Source: Phorcus lineatus
Lineage: Eukaryota; Mollusca; Gastropoda; Trochida; Trochidae
Assembly: GCA_921293015.1 (NCBI GenBank)
Contig: OV121081.1
Location: 75,223,022 to 75,287,021, forward strand
Length of the DNA: 64,000 bases
Direction of reading: 5' to 3'
Of this stretch, positions 14,901 to 25,679 are shown in pieces (the stretch's first letter is position 1; each line of letters opens with the position of its first letter). Both the position numbers and the translations under genes were made by a program. Under the pieces are notes generated by a model that saw nothing but the letters and a program-made list of their open reading frames with translations, was not told the origin of the DNA and did not search any database.

Positions 14901-16869
14901 TTGATGGAAAAAGGTATATAACTTTACACACTCTATTATTCTGTTGTGAAATAAAACCCTTACAACCAGACACATTGCAATACATAAATGCAAATTATTG
15001 GTCATGCAGACATTAAGTGTTGACTTTATTAGTTCTGCCTAATGAAATGCCAGTACATCAGTGGTCTTCACTAAAATAGTTACAGAGAAAGTAATAAAAG
15101 AATAAGAATCAATATTATTATTCATTAACTACTTGAAAGCTGAGTTTGTTTCGGAATAAGTTTTGAATAGTTCAAATAATTCAAATTTAATCGTTTGGAG
15201 GCAAATTAAAAATTGGCTAACGTTCTCTCTTTTTGTAATTGAAACACATTGTTTATTGTTAACTCAAAATTCAGAATTTGAAATGTTAACGGCTTTATAC
15301 TGGAGTTCTCTCCTTCAATATTTATTTTTAAAATCGTTAGAACTGTTTTCATTTGAAAGGACATGTAGAACTATTTTACATTTTTATTTAGAAAGCAAAT
15401 AAAAATCCAGCTTTAAGTTAGCTCCTTCCAATTACTGATCAAACGACTAGGAGAGGATTGGATCCACTCGGAGAAACAAACTTGGTTACACAAATGATAC
15501 TTGAAGACAAAAAGGTAAGCAGCTATTTTCAAGATGCAATCTTAAATAGATTTTTAAATGTTTTATGAATAATTGTGTTTAGAAGAAGCGTTTAGTTCTT
15601 AAGTAAGATTAGTGTTGACAAGTGTCAAGAAGGGAGTTCCTTAATAACACGAATGACTACTACGAATCAATATCAAACGTTTTCCTTGTTTATGTTTTCA
15701 AACTGCATCATATTATCAATTACAACTATCAAACGTTTCACAGAATTGTAGAGCAATACTGGACATGATCTCCTGATTGTGTTAACCTTGATAAGGGTGA
15801 TACCAACCTTTTATTAATTTCAAAAGAAGAGTTATACTTTTTACATCACAGGTCTTTGAAAACAAGTTTTAGTTGGACGTCACAAAATTAAAGTATATTG
15901 ATTCAGCAATCTTACCTCCTAAACTATTTCTACTTTCTAAAAACAGTACGGAGTCTGCGATTGCGACTGTTGACAGTTGAACGTGGAAGCTTATCTATAA
16001 CAGGATGTTGCAAGTTTTAAGCGACACTATGAAGAACCTCTTTCAGAACTATTATTACAACTCTCTGTATCGTTTAGGTGTTCACTTTAATGGGTATTAT
16101 CAAAAGTTTAAAATGAACTGTTTAATCATATTCTATAACTCTATATTCTAAATTGACCTGATGAACTGAACAAACTCTTTGGTAAGATGAAACAGAGATG
16201 CAATGCAAGGCTGCCTTAGAGTAGCGCCTCCTTCAGGTTATGGAAAGTGTTAATCGGACAAATGAAGAATTTCACTGTTCCTCTTTGTAAATGGGTTTTC
16301 TAGGTTTCTTTCTTCAAAAATCAAAGGTCGGAAGTGTATAAAAGAATGGTGTTTAACCTTTGTGTTTAAAACAATTGCTGGAAACATTATTCTTCTGAAA
16401 CATAACTGTAAAAGCAAGTACATCAAACAACACAGCAACTTTACAATGAAAGAAAACTTAGATCATGGGCCACGATTGAAATAAGACCTAATTAACCACC
16501 AGCTGTTTCATGTTACATCGGAGAGAAACCCATAAGAGAAAACAAAGGTTACATTTATTATTCTAATTTTGCATTTACCCTTTCATACTCAGGAGATCAT
16601 GAGCACACACATCTAATAACTTAGTGAAAAGCCTTTGCATCTTTTACCGATTTGGAAGTTTGATTGTCTCATGACTTGATTGTAAAACATGGAGAACCTG
16701 TCGACCTATGTGGGAACATATTTACAACACAAAGGCATTCCATGAGGTTCATTGATACAATTCACACTCTTCAGTAGAATATAAACGATAGTTATGCACT
16801 TGATAACTGTGTTATTAAACACCAGATAGCATTGACCACTTCTCATGCAAGAGGACGTTATTATCCATT
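5949..16869. other. long AT-rich stretch, no gene or element recognised
   Basis: About 11 kb without a recognisable gene. The frames here (for example 6844-7119 +, 7161-7529 - and 11744-12082 +) show no domain I can name and sit in unbiased AT-rich sequence. One small feature is a tandem 20-bp duplication at 7021-7060 (CTGGATCCACACAATTAATn twice, one mismatch). It may be a large intron or intergenic DNA. Confidence 0.6.
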
Positions 16870-16889
16870 ATATTTTGTCAACACCATAG

Positions 16890-17186
16890 CCACCACATGA
16901 CTCAATACCTTAACGTGGTGTGGTGGTTTGCGTGCTTCAGAGACCCCGAGAGCTATGCCAGCTGGAACGTATTGCTCCTGGACCGGTCGACGGGTAGAAG
17001 CCAGACCAAATTTGAGTCCTTCTAAAACATGTTGTCTATCTCTCACTATGCCTTTCTTTCCGTCTTTTCCCTCATCCTGTCGATCCCTTTCTCCCTTATC
17101 TGTCCACTCTCTTTTGGATGCTTGTCATTCACGTGTTTAATAACTGAAATATTGTTGAAAACACGTTAAACCCCAACTCACTCACT
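16890..17186 (+). mobile_element. SINE-B (CTCA-tailed retroposon), complete, with TSD
   Basis: A complete copy of the window's commonest retroposon, called SINE-B here. It starts CCACCACATGACTCAATACC and ends in the tail CACGTTAAACCCCAACTCAC followed by CTCA units. An 11-bp direct repeat, CAACACCATAG, flanks it exactly at 16879-16889 and 17187-17197, as expected of a target-site duplication from LINE-driven retroposition. It landed inside a SINE-A fragment that continues to 17374. No clean tRNA head is visible, so the origin of its 5' part is unknown. Confidence 0.88.
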
Positions 17187-17374
17187 CAACACCATAGTGG
17201 GTATGCATTGTGTTGAAACATGCGAACCATGTGTGGTACTGCACTGACATTTAGTGTAGCACTGCATCCAAACCTTACTACGCGTAGAGCAGTTCTCTAC
17301 AGTTCATTGGTTGCCGAGCCGAGGATTCTTGATTCAAAGCCTAATGCGCTAACCACTGTGCCATCCCGTCCTCC
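17187..17374 (-). mobile_element. SINE-A fragment interrupted by SINE-B
   Basis: The minus strand reads a degenerate tRNA-like head ending at 17374 and the SINE-A body, matching the complete copy at 22131-22442. The tail half is missing beyond CAACACCATAG. A 10-bp repeat ATATTTTGTC lies on both outer sides (16870-16879 and 17375-17384), consistent with a target duplication for the original SINE-A insertion before SINE-B split it. Confidence 0.65.
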
Positions 17375-17671
17375 ATATTTTGTCTAAAACTAGTTACTCT
17401 GACTGATGTGGTAGTTGAAAGAGATACGTTTTAACTCTATTTCAACATTAATGTAAATTAATTCATGTAATGTAGAATATACCAGTGATTATCGTCTGAG
17501 ATCATAACAAATCAATACTCTAGTGAAAATTTTAAACATCTTACTTCAACATTTAGATATCAATCCCATTAAACTTTAAACATAAAAATTTCAACATTGT
17601 CTACCAGCATGAGCAGAAGTGAAATAAAAGCAGTGGACAGTTATGTTCGTTTGAAAAATCGGATTATAGGA

Positions 17672-17828
17672 TGTCCATCTCTCACTATGCCTTTCTTTCC
17701 GTCTTTTCCCTCATCTTGTCGATCCCTTTCTCCCTGATCTGTCCACTCTCTTTTGGATGCTTGTCATCCACGTGTTTAATAACTGAAATATTGTTCAAAG
17801 CACGTTAAACCCCAACTCACTCACTCAC
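17672..17828 (+). mobile_element. SINE-B, 5'-truncated copy
   Basis: Only the 3' half is present, from the CATCTCTCACTATGCC segment to the (CTCA)n tail. Truncation at the 5' end with an intact 3' tail is the usual product of incomplete target-primed reverse transcription. Confidence 0.85.
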
Positions 17829-17954
17829 TTGAACATTAGGCGACTCTGCCACTCACTCACAGCAGTTGTAAAGACATTTATGACGGAGAGAATGCCTTTT
17901 ACAGGCCAACTGTTCTTTCTGCTAAGCTCGAGGTCAGCGTTCTGTACCATTTGG

Positions 17955-18269
17955 ATGAGTGAGTTGGGGGTTTAACGTGCTTTGAACAATATTTCAGTTA
18001 TTTCACACGTGGATGACAAGCATCCAAAAGAGAGTGGACAGATCAGGGAGAATGGGATCGATAGGATGAGGGAACAGACGGAAAGAAAGGAATAGTAAGA
18101 GATAAAAAAGCAGGTTTTAGAAGGACTCAAATTTGGTCTGGCTTCTACCCGTCGACCTTTCCAGCTTGGGTGTCCCTACCAGGAGCATGTACGCTCCGGC
18201 TGGCATAGCTCACGGGGTCTCTGAAGCACGCAAACCACCACGCCGCGATAAGGTATTGAGCCCTGTGGC
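17955..18269 (-). mobile_element. SINE-B, near full length, minus strand
   Basis: It begins on the plus strand as GAGTGAGTTGGGGGTTTAAC (complement of the tail) and runs to GATAAGGTATTGAG near 18260 (complement of the 5' start). The body contains the CCGTCGACC..., GAGCTATGCC... and GTGTGGTGG-related blocks in reverse. Target duplications are not obvious. Confidence 0.85.
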
Positions 18270-18509
18270 GGCCCCTTTAAATGAAAAGCTCAGCTAAATA
18301 ACGGTACATGGAGTTCGAAATAATATGTATTTCAATTGGATGACCAATACCTCTCCCCCTTCCCCCCGTAGAAGTAAGAATTTTTAAAATTGTTCTAATC
18401 GTTTTTGAAAATTTAATTAGCCGATTCTCGAAAAGTTCGTAACTCTTAGACATTTTAAATATACAAGACAGGACCCCCGTCTGTCGAAATTACTTTACGA
18501 ACAAGCAAG

Positions 18510-18990
18510 ATGACAACCTTCGAATTCATTGTTGTGCTAAATAAGGATTTGTTAAACCAAAAAGGTAAGGGTTTTTTCGTAAACGTTCGAGATATTTAGA
18601 TTTAATCGATGATCGTGTAGTTTTCAACCGTTATAGATTCTCAAGAAACTGGTTGCTATTGATACCCCTAAATTAATAAGGGAGATCTTAATCCAAACAT
18701 ACAGGACACCTGGTATACATATCTGCGTTTTAATCTTTGTAGGCCGACTTACACGGCATTTCCCAGCCTATAGTGTTCCGCGAGCCATAAGTTCCTGTTT
18801 TGGAAGTTTTCACTGGATTACAGTAGATACAATTTTCCAGAGGAAATGAGTTCCGTCAGGTGAGAGCCGGTTTTCATGATGTCGTGTGATTGGGGCTGTA
18901 GTCGAAACACTGGTTCCTATCATTCGGCCGTCCATGGACGAGGGGGCTTTCGTGTCCCGCAAGCGTAAGGGTTTCCGCGCCGTAAACATG
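18510..18990 (+). other. possible short exons ending in consensus splice donors
   Basis: Three short ATG-started frames end at good donor sites in a CpG-richer patch. At 18510-18564, MTTFEFIVVLNKDLLNQK is followed by AG|GTAAGG. At 18879-18964, a 28-codon frame starting MSCDWGCSRN and ending GGFRVPQ is followed by GC|GTAAGG. At 18934-18990, another frame ends at ATG|GTAAGC. The second has a C-x3-C near its start and a later F-x-x-P, loosely like the beginning of a THAP zinc finger, but the remaining ligands are not visible. Nothing ties these into one gene and they overlap in different frames. Treat them as candidates only. Confidence 0.22.
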
Positions 18991-19186
18991 GTAAGCGTTT
19001 TATCCATTTAAATTTCTATATTAAAAGTGATATTGTTAATCATTTTATGACATTATACCAAAGATATAAAGATCTGGGAGCCGTCGAGTGTGTGCCATCA
19101 ATGTTAACAATTGTCCTTCATCTTCACGCATAAGAAAGCCTTTTAAGGGTATAGTAAACGTATAGAATTTTGGGCACTCTTTAGGT

Positions 19187-19352
19187 TAAATATTTAGAGA
19201 ATAACCAACGAGGTACGAGTGAGTACGGGAAATATCCACGAGTTGAAATTATGTTCACAGTCGCGAGCCTTGGCGTGCGACTGAACATTATTTCTACGAG
19301 TGGATATTTCCCGTAATCACTCGTACCGAGTTGGTTATTCTATATATTACCC
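19187..19352. repeat. long near-perfect palindrome (foldback)
   Basis: The arms run 19199-19266 and 19274-19340, matching over about 65 bp with a few mismatches (for example GGTACGAGTGA...GGGAAATATCC against its complement), with a short spacer. Weaker pairing extends a further 10-12 bp outward. The fold would be a stable hairpin, typical of a MITE or foldback transposon. Confidence 0.85.
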
Positions 19353-20630
19353 ATATGCAATTAAAATAACCAATTACGGCTGGAAATCCTTGTACGGTAG
19401 TGACATTGATCAGCTGATCCGTATTCATACGCGTATAAAAACCAAACATCTCAGGAAGTAAATTAGTCACCAACGCTACCTAATGTACTTCTGTTAAAGA
19501 AGGCCATGAAACTGACGACAATTTGATCCCCAAATGAAACATAACATGAGTTTCATATTTGAGACACATTAGGATCATAACAAAAATACTCTTTAGAAGC
19601 TATCGCATTAATATGCTCATAGTGAATGTGTATCGTCGTCACTACCTACTTACTAACGGGCGAGTGGCTGGACGCACAGTGTTGAAACGAAAACTGGAAA
19701 AACCTGTCAATTTTATAAAATTTCAACAGATAAAAATGGCAATATCTTGAAGAGAAATATATAATGAAAGCATCGAAACGACTTTGTATGTCAATATTGT
19801 CAACTGATCTGAAGTTTGAACAACATTTCTTCTCTTGGATGTTGCTTTCAATCACGTCTTGTTGCCAGTATCAAGAACGATAACTCTTATCAAATTATTT
19901 ATCGTGTAGTCGATGAACCATTGTTAAACTATATTAAATACACAACTACAACAACGAAACGTTTGCCCAAAAATTTGTACGGAGCGTTTCTCGATTTGTA
20001 TGAGTACTTTATACAGCTGCATACTGCGTGGGAGAGGACGCCATTGTGCAAAGGTTTGTTTGGTGCGAGCGTGTTCGAACTGGATCGAGTCCGTCAGACC
20101 TGCATGCTTTTGCAGTGACACCGACAATAGATCTAGATAGTGTATGGTTTGAACAGTCGTTGGCTTCATTCGATTTTATGTTGTGAAATGATAATGATTA
20201 ATTCTAAGTTATCATTAATGTATCGTTAATCTTCAGATTATGTTTTGATGTTTTCATGAATATTTTTATGGCAGCCATGTTTGTTTACAAACGCAGTGCC
20301 TATTTTCAAGTATTTTGCTTGGGAAAAATTATCATTCTTGTAAATTACAGTCATAGCGAATTGATGAAGTGTCAAATTATGTGATAGAATTTTAATTTGT
20401 AATAAATTTTAAGATTGTTCATCGATCTACGCTTTTCTTTGAATGGCGATACATGTGTTCAGCACGTTCTATTTATCAATGAAACGTGAAAATAGTCCCG
20501 TCAACCAATCGTATTTCATTCTCAGGGTAACAGACCAATCAACGTCGAGAATCACTAAAGAGCACATGTGAGGATATAAAAAAATATCCACCTGTGTCTC
20601 CTCGCCCATATTGGTAATATATAAGACATA
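19342..20630. mobile_element. putative non-autonomous DNA element with short inverted ends
   Basis: TATATATTACCCATATG at 19342-19358 is mirrored by CATATTGGTAATATATA at 20609-20625, with weaker matches outside. The palindrome at 19187-19352 overlaps the left end and may belong to the same element. The interior has open frames on both strands (19559-19750 +, 19816-20118 +, 19924-20169 -) with no domain I recognise. No target duplication was identified. Confidence 0.35.
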
Positions 20631-20639
20631 ATCCGTTAT

Positions 20640-21890
20640 TTACGAAAATGGATATAATATTCTGTTTATATCCGTTTTATAATTTTATTTTGAGACTTTA
20701 AAAGTATGTTTTCATTAGAGGGATACATTGGAAATTCCAATTTTCCATTTTTAAGATTCAAACATGGCAATATTTTTCATGATTATTTGTCCATGCTCAA
20801 AAAAATACTTTGCATGATTAATTACTAAATATTTCTGTAAGTCATTGTGATATATTTTATATACTGGTACAGGTTTACTGACGTAGTCTGCAAGTGGCCG
20901 GGTAGCAGCCATGACAGTTTCATACTGTCGAACTGTCACATTGGGGACTGAAACCAGCAGTTTGGTATAATTCAGTTCATTTCAATTAACGAATATAACT
21001 CTTTAATTGTCTATATCGTCATTATGGACTGTCTGAACTTGTCTTGATATTAGATGTTTCACTGAATGTCTAAATCATTGATAGCACATGGGTTCTCTAA
21101 CAAAACTGGAAAGGCAATGTATGAGTTTAGGGCGTTATAAAATCCTTACCTGATGACATTCTTCATCTTCGGAAGCTTGACAATGGATGGATTCTCTTGA
21201 CTTCATCATATATTTCCCGTTCTTTCGATGAGTAATTAGAACGTCCAAACCCTTGTTAACATTGACACAAATCTCAGTTTGAGTAATGGATTATTCATAA
21301 AATATATAGTTTTGGGAGTACAAGCATTATCATTTGTTCCACGTGTATAAAATAAACATTGAAACACCAACTGTCCTTGTAGACTAGATGCAATTTGGCA
21401 AAGGTTTTTCATTTACATAATTGTATTTAGAATCATTTTACAGCCAAATGCAGTAATCAAACCAACTGTACAATCAAAAGCCTTTTAACATGATTTTTGT
21501 TGACTACACAATTGGATACTGTCCGCACTAGAGGCGATTTGAGATCACAAGGGTTCATTGACTTGTTAGTTCATGTCTCAATTCAGGAAGTGGACATACA
21601 CGTCTGAGAAGGACAATATGAAATTGATTTAAGAGAGTAAATAAACTGATACGGTCTAGCTCCTTGCAATTCATTGATAAGAATCTTGCTCTAGGTCAGT
21701 CGATTCTCATAAAGTGTGTACTAGTCTACTTGACCCATCATCGTAAATCTGACATGCCAGCAGATCAATAAAATGATTACTTACAGTATTCGCTGTGGGT
21801 AAGATTTTATTGCAACATAGAAAACAATTCATACTGTTTTGTCAGTCCATTTATATCGAGACTAACAGGGAGCGCGAACTGGAATTGATG
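20640..21890. other. non-coding, nothing recognised
   Basis: AT-rich DNA without repeats shared elsewhere in the window and without a supported coding frame. A 62-codon minus-strand frame at 20751-20939 has no recognisable motif. Confidence 0.55.
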
Positions 21891-21895
21891 TCTCC

Positions 21896-22130
21896 AGTAC
21901 CAGTACTTGTCATCGTCGTTCGTATGAAATGAAAGAATTTTAGATAACATTGACTTGATACATTTAATAATTTGCGTGTCGATTCATCATCACCATGGTT
22001 TTGATATTGATTTTATATTTTGATATTATCTTTCTGGACCTCGATGATCTTTGGCCATCTGTCTTTGAGATTGTCTATGCCCTTGCAGTAAAGTGTTCTT
22101 ACTAGCCCCTCACCCTCAGTGGTTGACTTG
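21896..22130 (-). pseudogene. mariner-type transposase C-terminal remnant (split by SINE-A)
   Basis: On the minus strand the segment near 22020-22110 reads KGIDNLKDRWPKIIEVQKDN, which resembles the end of mariner-family transposases (KGI..LE.RW.KCI...GDY). The same DNA is related to 54914-55440, where a clearer mariner remnant lies. Nucleotide similarity between the two loci covers the TCGTATGAAATG...GATAACATTGACT block and the TCTATGCCCTTGC...AGTTCATC block. SINE-A splits the copy, and sequence resumes at 22443. This is a decayed fragment with no function. Confidence 0.48.
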
Positions 22131-22442
22131 GTGAGGTGAGTTGGTGTTTAACGCCGCTTTCAAGATTATTTCACTTATATCGCGGCTGCTAGTATTATTG
22201 CAGGGAGAAAGCCCGCAACACTATAGTGGCTATGCATTGCGGTGAAACCTGCGAGCATCGGCTGGAACTAGCGAACCATGGGTGGTACTGCGCTGAATTT
22301 CAGTGTAGCATTGCACCCAAACCTGACTGCTTGTAGAACAGTTCTCTACTGCAGACAAAGTTGCCGAGCCCCTGGCGGGATTCGAACTACGGACCTCCTG
22401 ATCCGAAGCCGAACGCGCTAACCACTGCGCTATCCCGCCCCT
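22131..22442 (-). mobile_element. SINE-A, complete tRNA-derived SINE with TSD
   Basis: Read on the minus strand, it starts with a tRNA-like head: GATAGCGCAGTGGTTAGCGC (A-box region), then GTAGTTCGAATCCCGCC (B box, consensus GGTTCGANTCC) about 35 nt later, i.e. an internal RNA polymerase III promoter. A ~240-bp body follows, ending AAAGCGGCGTTAAACACCAA and CTCACCTCAC. The 12-bp direct repeat GTGGTTGACTTG flanks it exactly (22119-22130 and 22443-22454), so both boundaries are fixed and the element is 312 bp. It interrupts a mariner remnant. It is the best-preserved SINE-A here and is the reference for the other copies. Confidence 0.92.
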
Positions 22443-22490
22443 GTGGTTGACTTGAGTTCATCGCCTAATCTTGTACCACGCAAGTGTATT

Positions 22491-23390
22491 ACACATTGCA
22501 AAACAATTATATGTCTCATAGGCAAGATCTTGACTGTAGGGGGAAGGTTAAGTGACGGTTTACTGAGGGTAAAATGAAGAAAATAATCTATCTATTTTAG
22601 CATGTTTTGTTCTGTGAATCCCTCTCACTTTCACCTTGTAAATTACAGTTTTTACTTTTCAATAAATGATTTGACAACAAGTTGTTGGAACAATTAACGA
22701 GAATTTAATGCATCGTGATCATTTATCTACATTAATAAAGTCAAGCATCATTCGTTACAATAAGATTCATGAAATAACGAGAGCTGGTAACAGTAACTCC
22801 AAAGAGATTTTTGGGACGCTTCCCTAGAAAGTGAGAAAACAGTCTAAGGCGAAATGCTTGGAAATGATAACTTACATCATGTATCGACTCGGACTTCCGA
22901 TTTTATGTCTTGCTCTCTCGACAACAATTTCTAAACTGTCAAAATCACTAAACCTATGTCACAAACATCATGACGTAATTTGTTTTAAGTAAAACAAACA
23001 AATATATTTATTGATTATTATTATTATATTCAGCAATATATTAATATGAAGAGCGTCGTGAAAACACATTAATACTGAAATATATTTTCGACGCTAAAAA
23101 TAAAGAACTAGCAATATTAAGTTTCTCAACAAGTGTGTACACGTGATGTCATGACGTCATCATCACAAATGTCTCCATGGACGGTACTGCCGAAGCAATG
23201 GTTTTGACAAAATGATGGCTATCAGGTAAATGTGAACGGATTTTGGTGAACACAAACGATTATGAGTTTTTTCAATTCAATTCAAACCGTATCATGTCTC
23301 GTCACTAAAGACTGTGGATAAATGCAATTATAATCACTGTCAATTACCGACAGTGAGAATTCAATGTGTGTAGAGTCCTCACGATGCGAC
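22491..23390. other. non-coding, nothing recognised
   Basis: AT-rich sequence. A TTATTATTATA run lies near 23020, and a CATGATGTCATGACGTCAT-like CRE-containing stretch near 23144-23160. No gene is supported. Confidence 0.5.
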
Positions 23391-23613
23391 GTACGGTAGG
23401 TTATGTCATAAATTTGTTTGGTGACAACCAAACACTATGACCATATATTAATATAGGGGTAAGCTTGTATTTAGTGGCTCTGTGGGGGTTTCACAACCAA
23501 ACTGGTTGACCTACTTTGTCTGGACTCTTTTTCTCCCTAAGTCATAACATTGCTTCCGCACTTACGAAGAGCGTTTCTGACCACTACTTGACTCAATACC
23601 TTATCGTTGTGGA
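23391..23613 (-). pseudogene. duplicated Gypsy integrase C-terminal fragment plus SINE-B start
   Basis: This segment is a close copy of 24797-25010 in the same orientation. It contains the minus-strand VGQPVWLLNPN-like stretch and the NDVTYRI-like end of a Ty3/Gypsy integrase, and it also carries the first ~35 bp of the SINE-B that interrupts the other copy at the identical site. Sharing the SINE junction shows the duplication came after the SINE insertion. It breaks off at CGTTGTGG near 23613. Confidence 0.7.
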
Positions 23614-24690
23614 GCCGACGGGTCAGTTACTCTACTTCCAACTTCAGGGCCTGGACTTCAAGCAACTGACGTTCGTACGCCAGCTCCCACGATGTCTTTG
23701 AGGCATCTCAGGCTTGGCCTGGCTATCCCATGAAAGTTTCGTCTAAGGCTGTCTCGGGCTGTGTCTGTCTGTCGGAACAGGACAGGTCGGATCGGAAGAT
23801 AACAACCTTCTGTACGGTGGATCGCTGCCGTTTCGTCTTCACCTTTGGACACCAGGCTTCCCGGGTCAATGAAACCTGTTCTCGGCTACCTTTTACTTGG
23901 CTCTCCAACCTACGAGCATCGGGTTGCTGGGATTGCCTTTCCCAACGTGTGTAACCGAATAGTCCCTTGTTAGTTCTTGGAACTGGGTGAAGAAGGTTCA
24001 CCGGACAGAAGAAAGTCGTTACCCCTGATTATGACGCCTGGTCCAGTGTTGGTTGAACGCATGGAAATGGAAATTAGTAAACAGCATCTTTTTCGGGTAG
24101 CCAGGACATTCCATACCTGGCGTAAAATTTACCACTTTCACGGATGGGGTTACCAGGTTGGGTACAGTTTTCATCTCGTCGAGGGACATATCTGCGTCGA
24201 TAAGCTCGAGAATTAATGGGATAGACCTATTAATGAGAGTAACAATTAGAAATAATAATTGTCAGTTAAAATTAACCCATAGGTTTTGCAGTTAAATTTT
24301 ATAAGTTTTATCTTTACAGTGCAGGTATAAAAGAGAAAGAGAGAGTTCCACTTTTAATGTTATTTAAAAATTAACACAAAACTTGTACTGGTTAGTGAGT
24401 TGATCCAACATCTACTCCCAGAAAATCAGTCATTCAAATTGGTTAGGCCTTTAGAAATACTGCTGGAAAGCGTCCAACACGCCCAAATTTTAAATTCTTA
24501 CAGATTTGTTTAAATTTCAAAGTGACTAGTATACATATGATATCACCAATCGGCTCTCTGCCACTAACGTACCTACATGTAGACTGATAATTTTTATATC
24601 AATTTATATATTTATTGTACTATTGTGATTCTAACTCCCATCTATTATTCTCGGAATTTTCAGGATAGCAAGATACACTGGATAGATGTC
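23614..24690. other. GC-richer spacer of unknown origin, then AT-rich DNA
   Basis: From 23614 to about 24216 the sequence is GC-richer than its surroundings. It holds overlapping frames on both strands (23723-24001 -, 23730-23954 +, 23977-24216 +), none with a motif I recognise. Because it sits between two Gypsy-derived segments it may be other retroelement debris, but no match could be read. From 24217 on it is AT-rich with nothing recognised. Confidence 0.45.
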
Positions 24691-24973
24691 ATAAACCTAC
24701 TGCTTGACAGACCACCATGTAAGTGGATTATTCCCCCAATATGACAACAACCGGTCAGTATGAACAACCTTTGGGGTTTAGTTAGGTCCGTTCTGAATAC
24801 GGTAGGTTATGTCATAAATTTGTTTGGTGCCAACCACTATGACCATTTAGGGGTTAGCTTGTATTTAGTGGCTCTGTTGGGGTTTAACAACCAAACTGGT
24901 TGACCTACTTTGTCTGGACTCTTTTCTCCCTAAGTCATAACATTGCTTCCGCACTTACGAAAAGCGTTTCTGA

Positions 24974-25294
24974 CCACCACTTGACTCAATACCTTATCGC
25001 GGTGTGGTGGTTTGCGTGCTTCAGAGACCCCGAGAGCTATGCCAGCCGGAGTTTCCATGCTCCTGGTAGGGACTCCCAAGCTGGACAGGTCGAACGGGTA
25101 GAAGCCAGACCATAATTATTTGAGTCTTTCTAAGACTTGTTGTTTATCTCTCACTATAACTTTCTTTGTCTTTTTCCTCATCCTGTCGATCCCTTTCTCC
25201 CTGATCTGTCCACTCTCTTTTTGATGCTTGTCATCCACGTGTTTAATAACTGAAATATTGTTCAAAGCACGTTAAACCCCAACTCACTCACTCA
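24974..25294 (+). mobile_element. SINE-B inserted in the Gypsy remnant
   Basis: Full-length copy from CCACCACTTGACTCAATACC to the (CTCA)n tail. GTTTCTG occurs just before the start and just after the tail and may be a short target duplication. It is antisense to the Gypsy pol and separates the integrase core from its C-terminal domain. Confidence 0.88.
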
Positions 25295-25575
25295 GATTGT
25301 TTCTGGCAGCCTCAAAAGCTTTTTCAAACTGTTGTTAGATCTCATTCACATATTCTTCTTTTGTAACAGGATTATCATTAGGATCATCTGTTACCAGGTG
25401 AAATGGCATTCGCACCTCTGATCCACATACTACTTTATTTGGTGAGTAATCTGTGGTTAATGCTTCTAAACTTCTATAAGCAGCCATCACAAAGGGGAGG
25501 TGTTTGTCCCAAGGCCTTGGTCTCCTGTCTGTATATATACTTAGCATGGCTGCTAGTGTGCGGTTAAAGCCCTGG

Positions 25576-25679
25576 GCCTAGATTTTCGAAGCTCTCTTAG
25601 TGCTAAGACAGTCGTAAGCCAATGTTAATGTATGGTACTTTCGACTATCGTAGTGCTAAGAGAGCTTCGAAAATCTAGG
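25576..25679. mobile_element. 104-bp palindromic MITE nested in Gypsy
   Basis: The ends are inverted copies: GCCTAGATTTTCGAAGCTCT at the left, its complement at the right, with pairing over about 35 bp per arm. The flanks repeat CCCTGG (25570-25575 and 25680-25685), a likely target duplication. Excising it rejoins the integrase reading ...HQANGQ to GFNRTLAAML, which confirms the boundaries. It has no coding capacity; the parental transposase family is not evident. Confidence 0.88.

Noticed and set aside
22372-22442. tRNA gene on the minus strand
   Set aside because: A- and B-box sequences are good, but the segment is the head of a SINE with exact target duplications, not a free-standing tRNA gene.
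23391-25010. Two direct repeats as LTRs of a retrotransposon
   Set aside because: The shared segment encodes the end of Gypsy integrase and includes a SINE-B junction, so it is a duplication of coding debris rather than an LTR pair.
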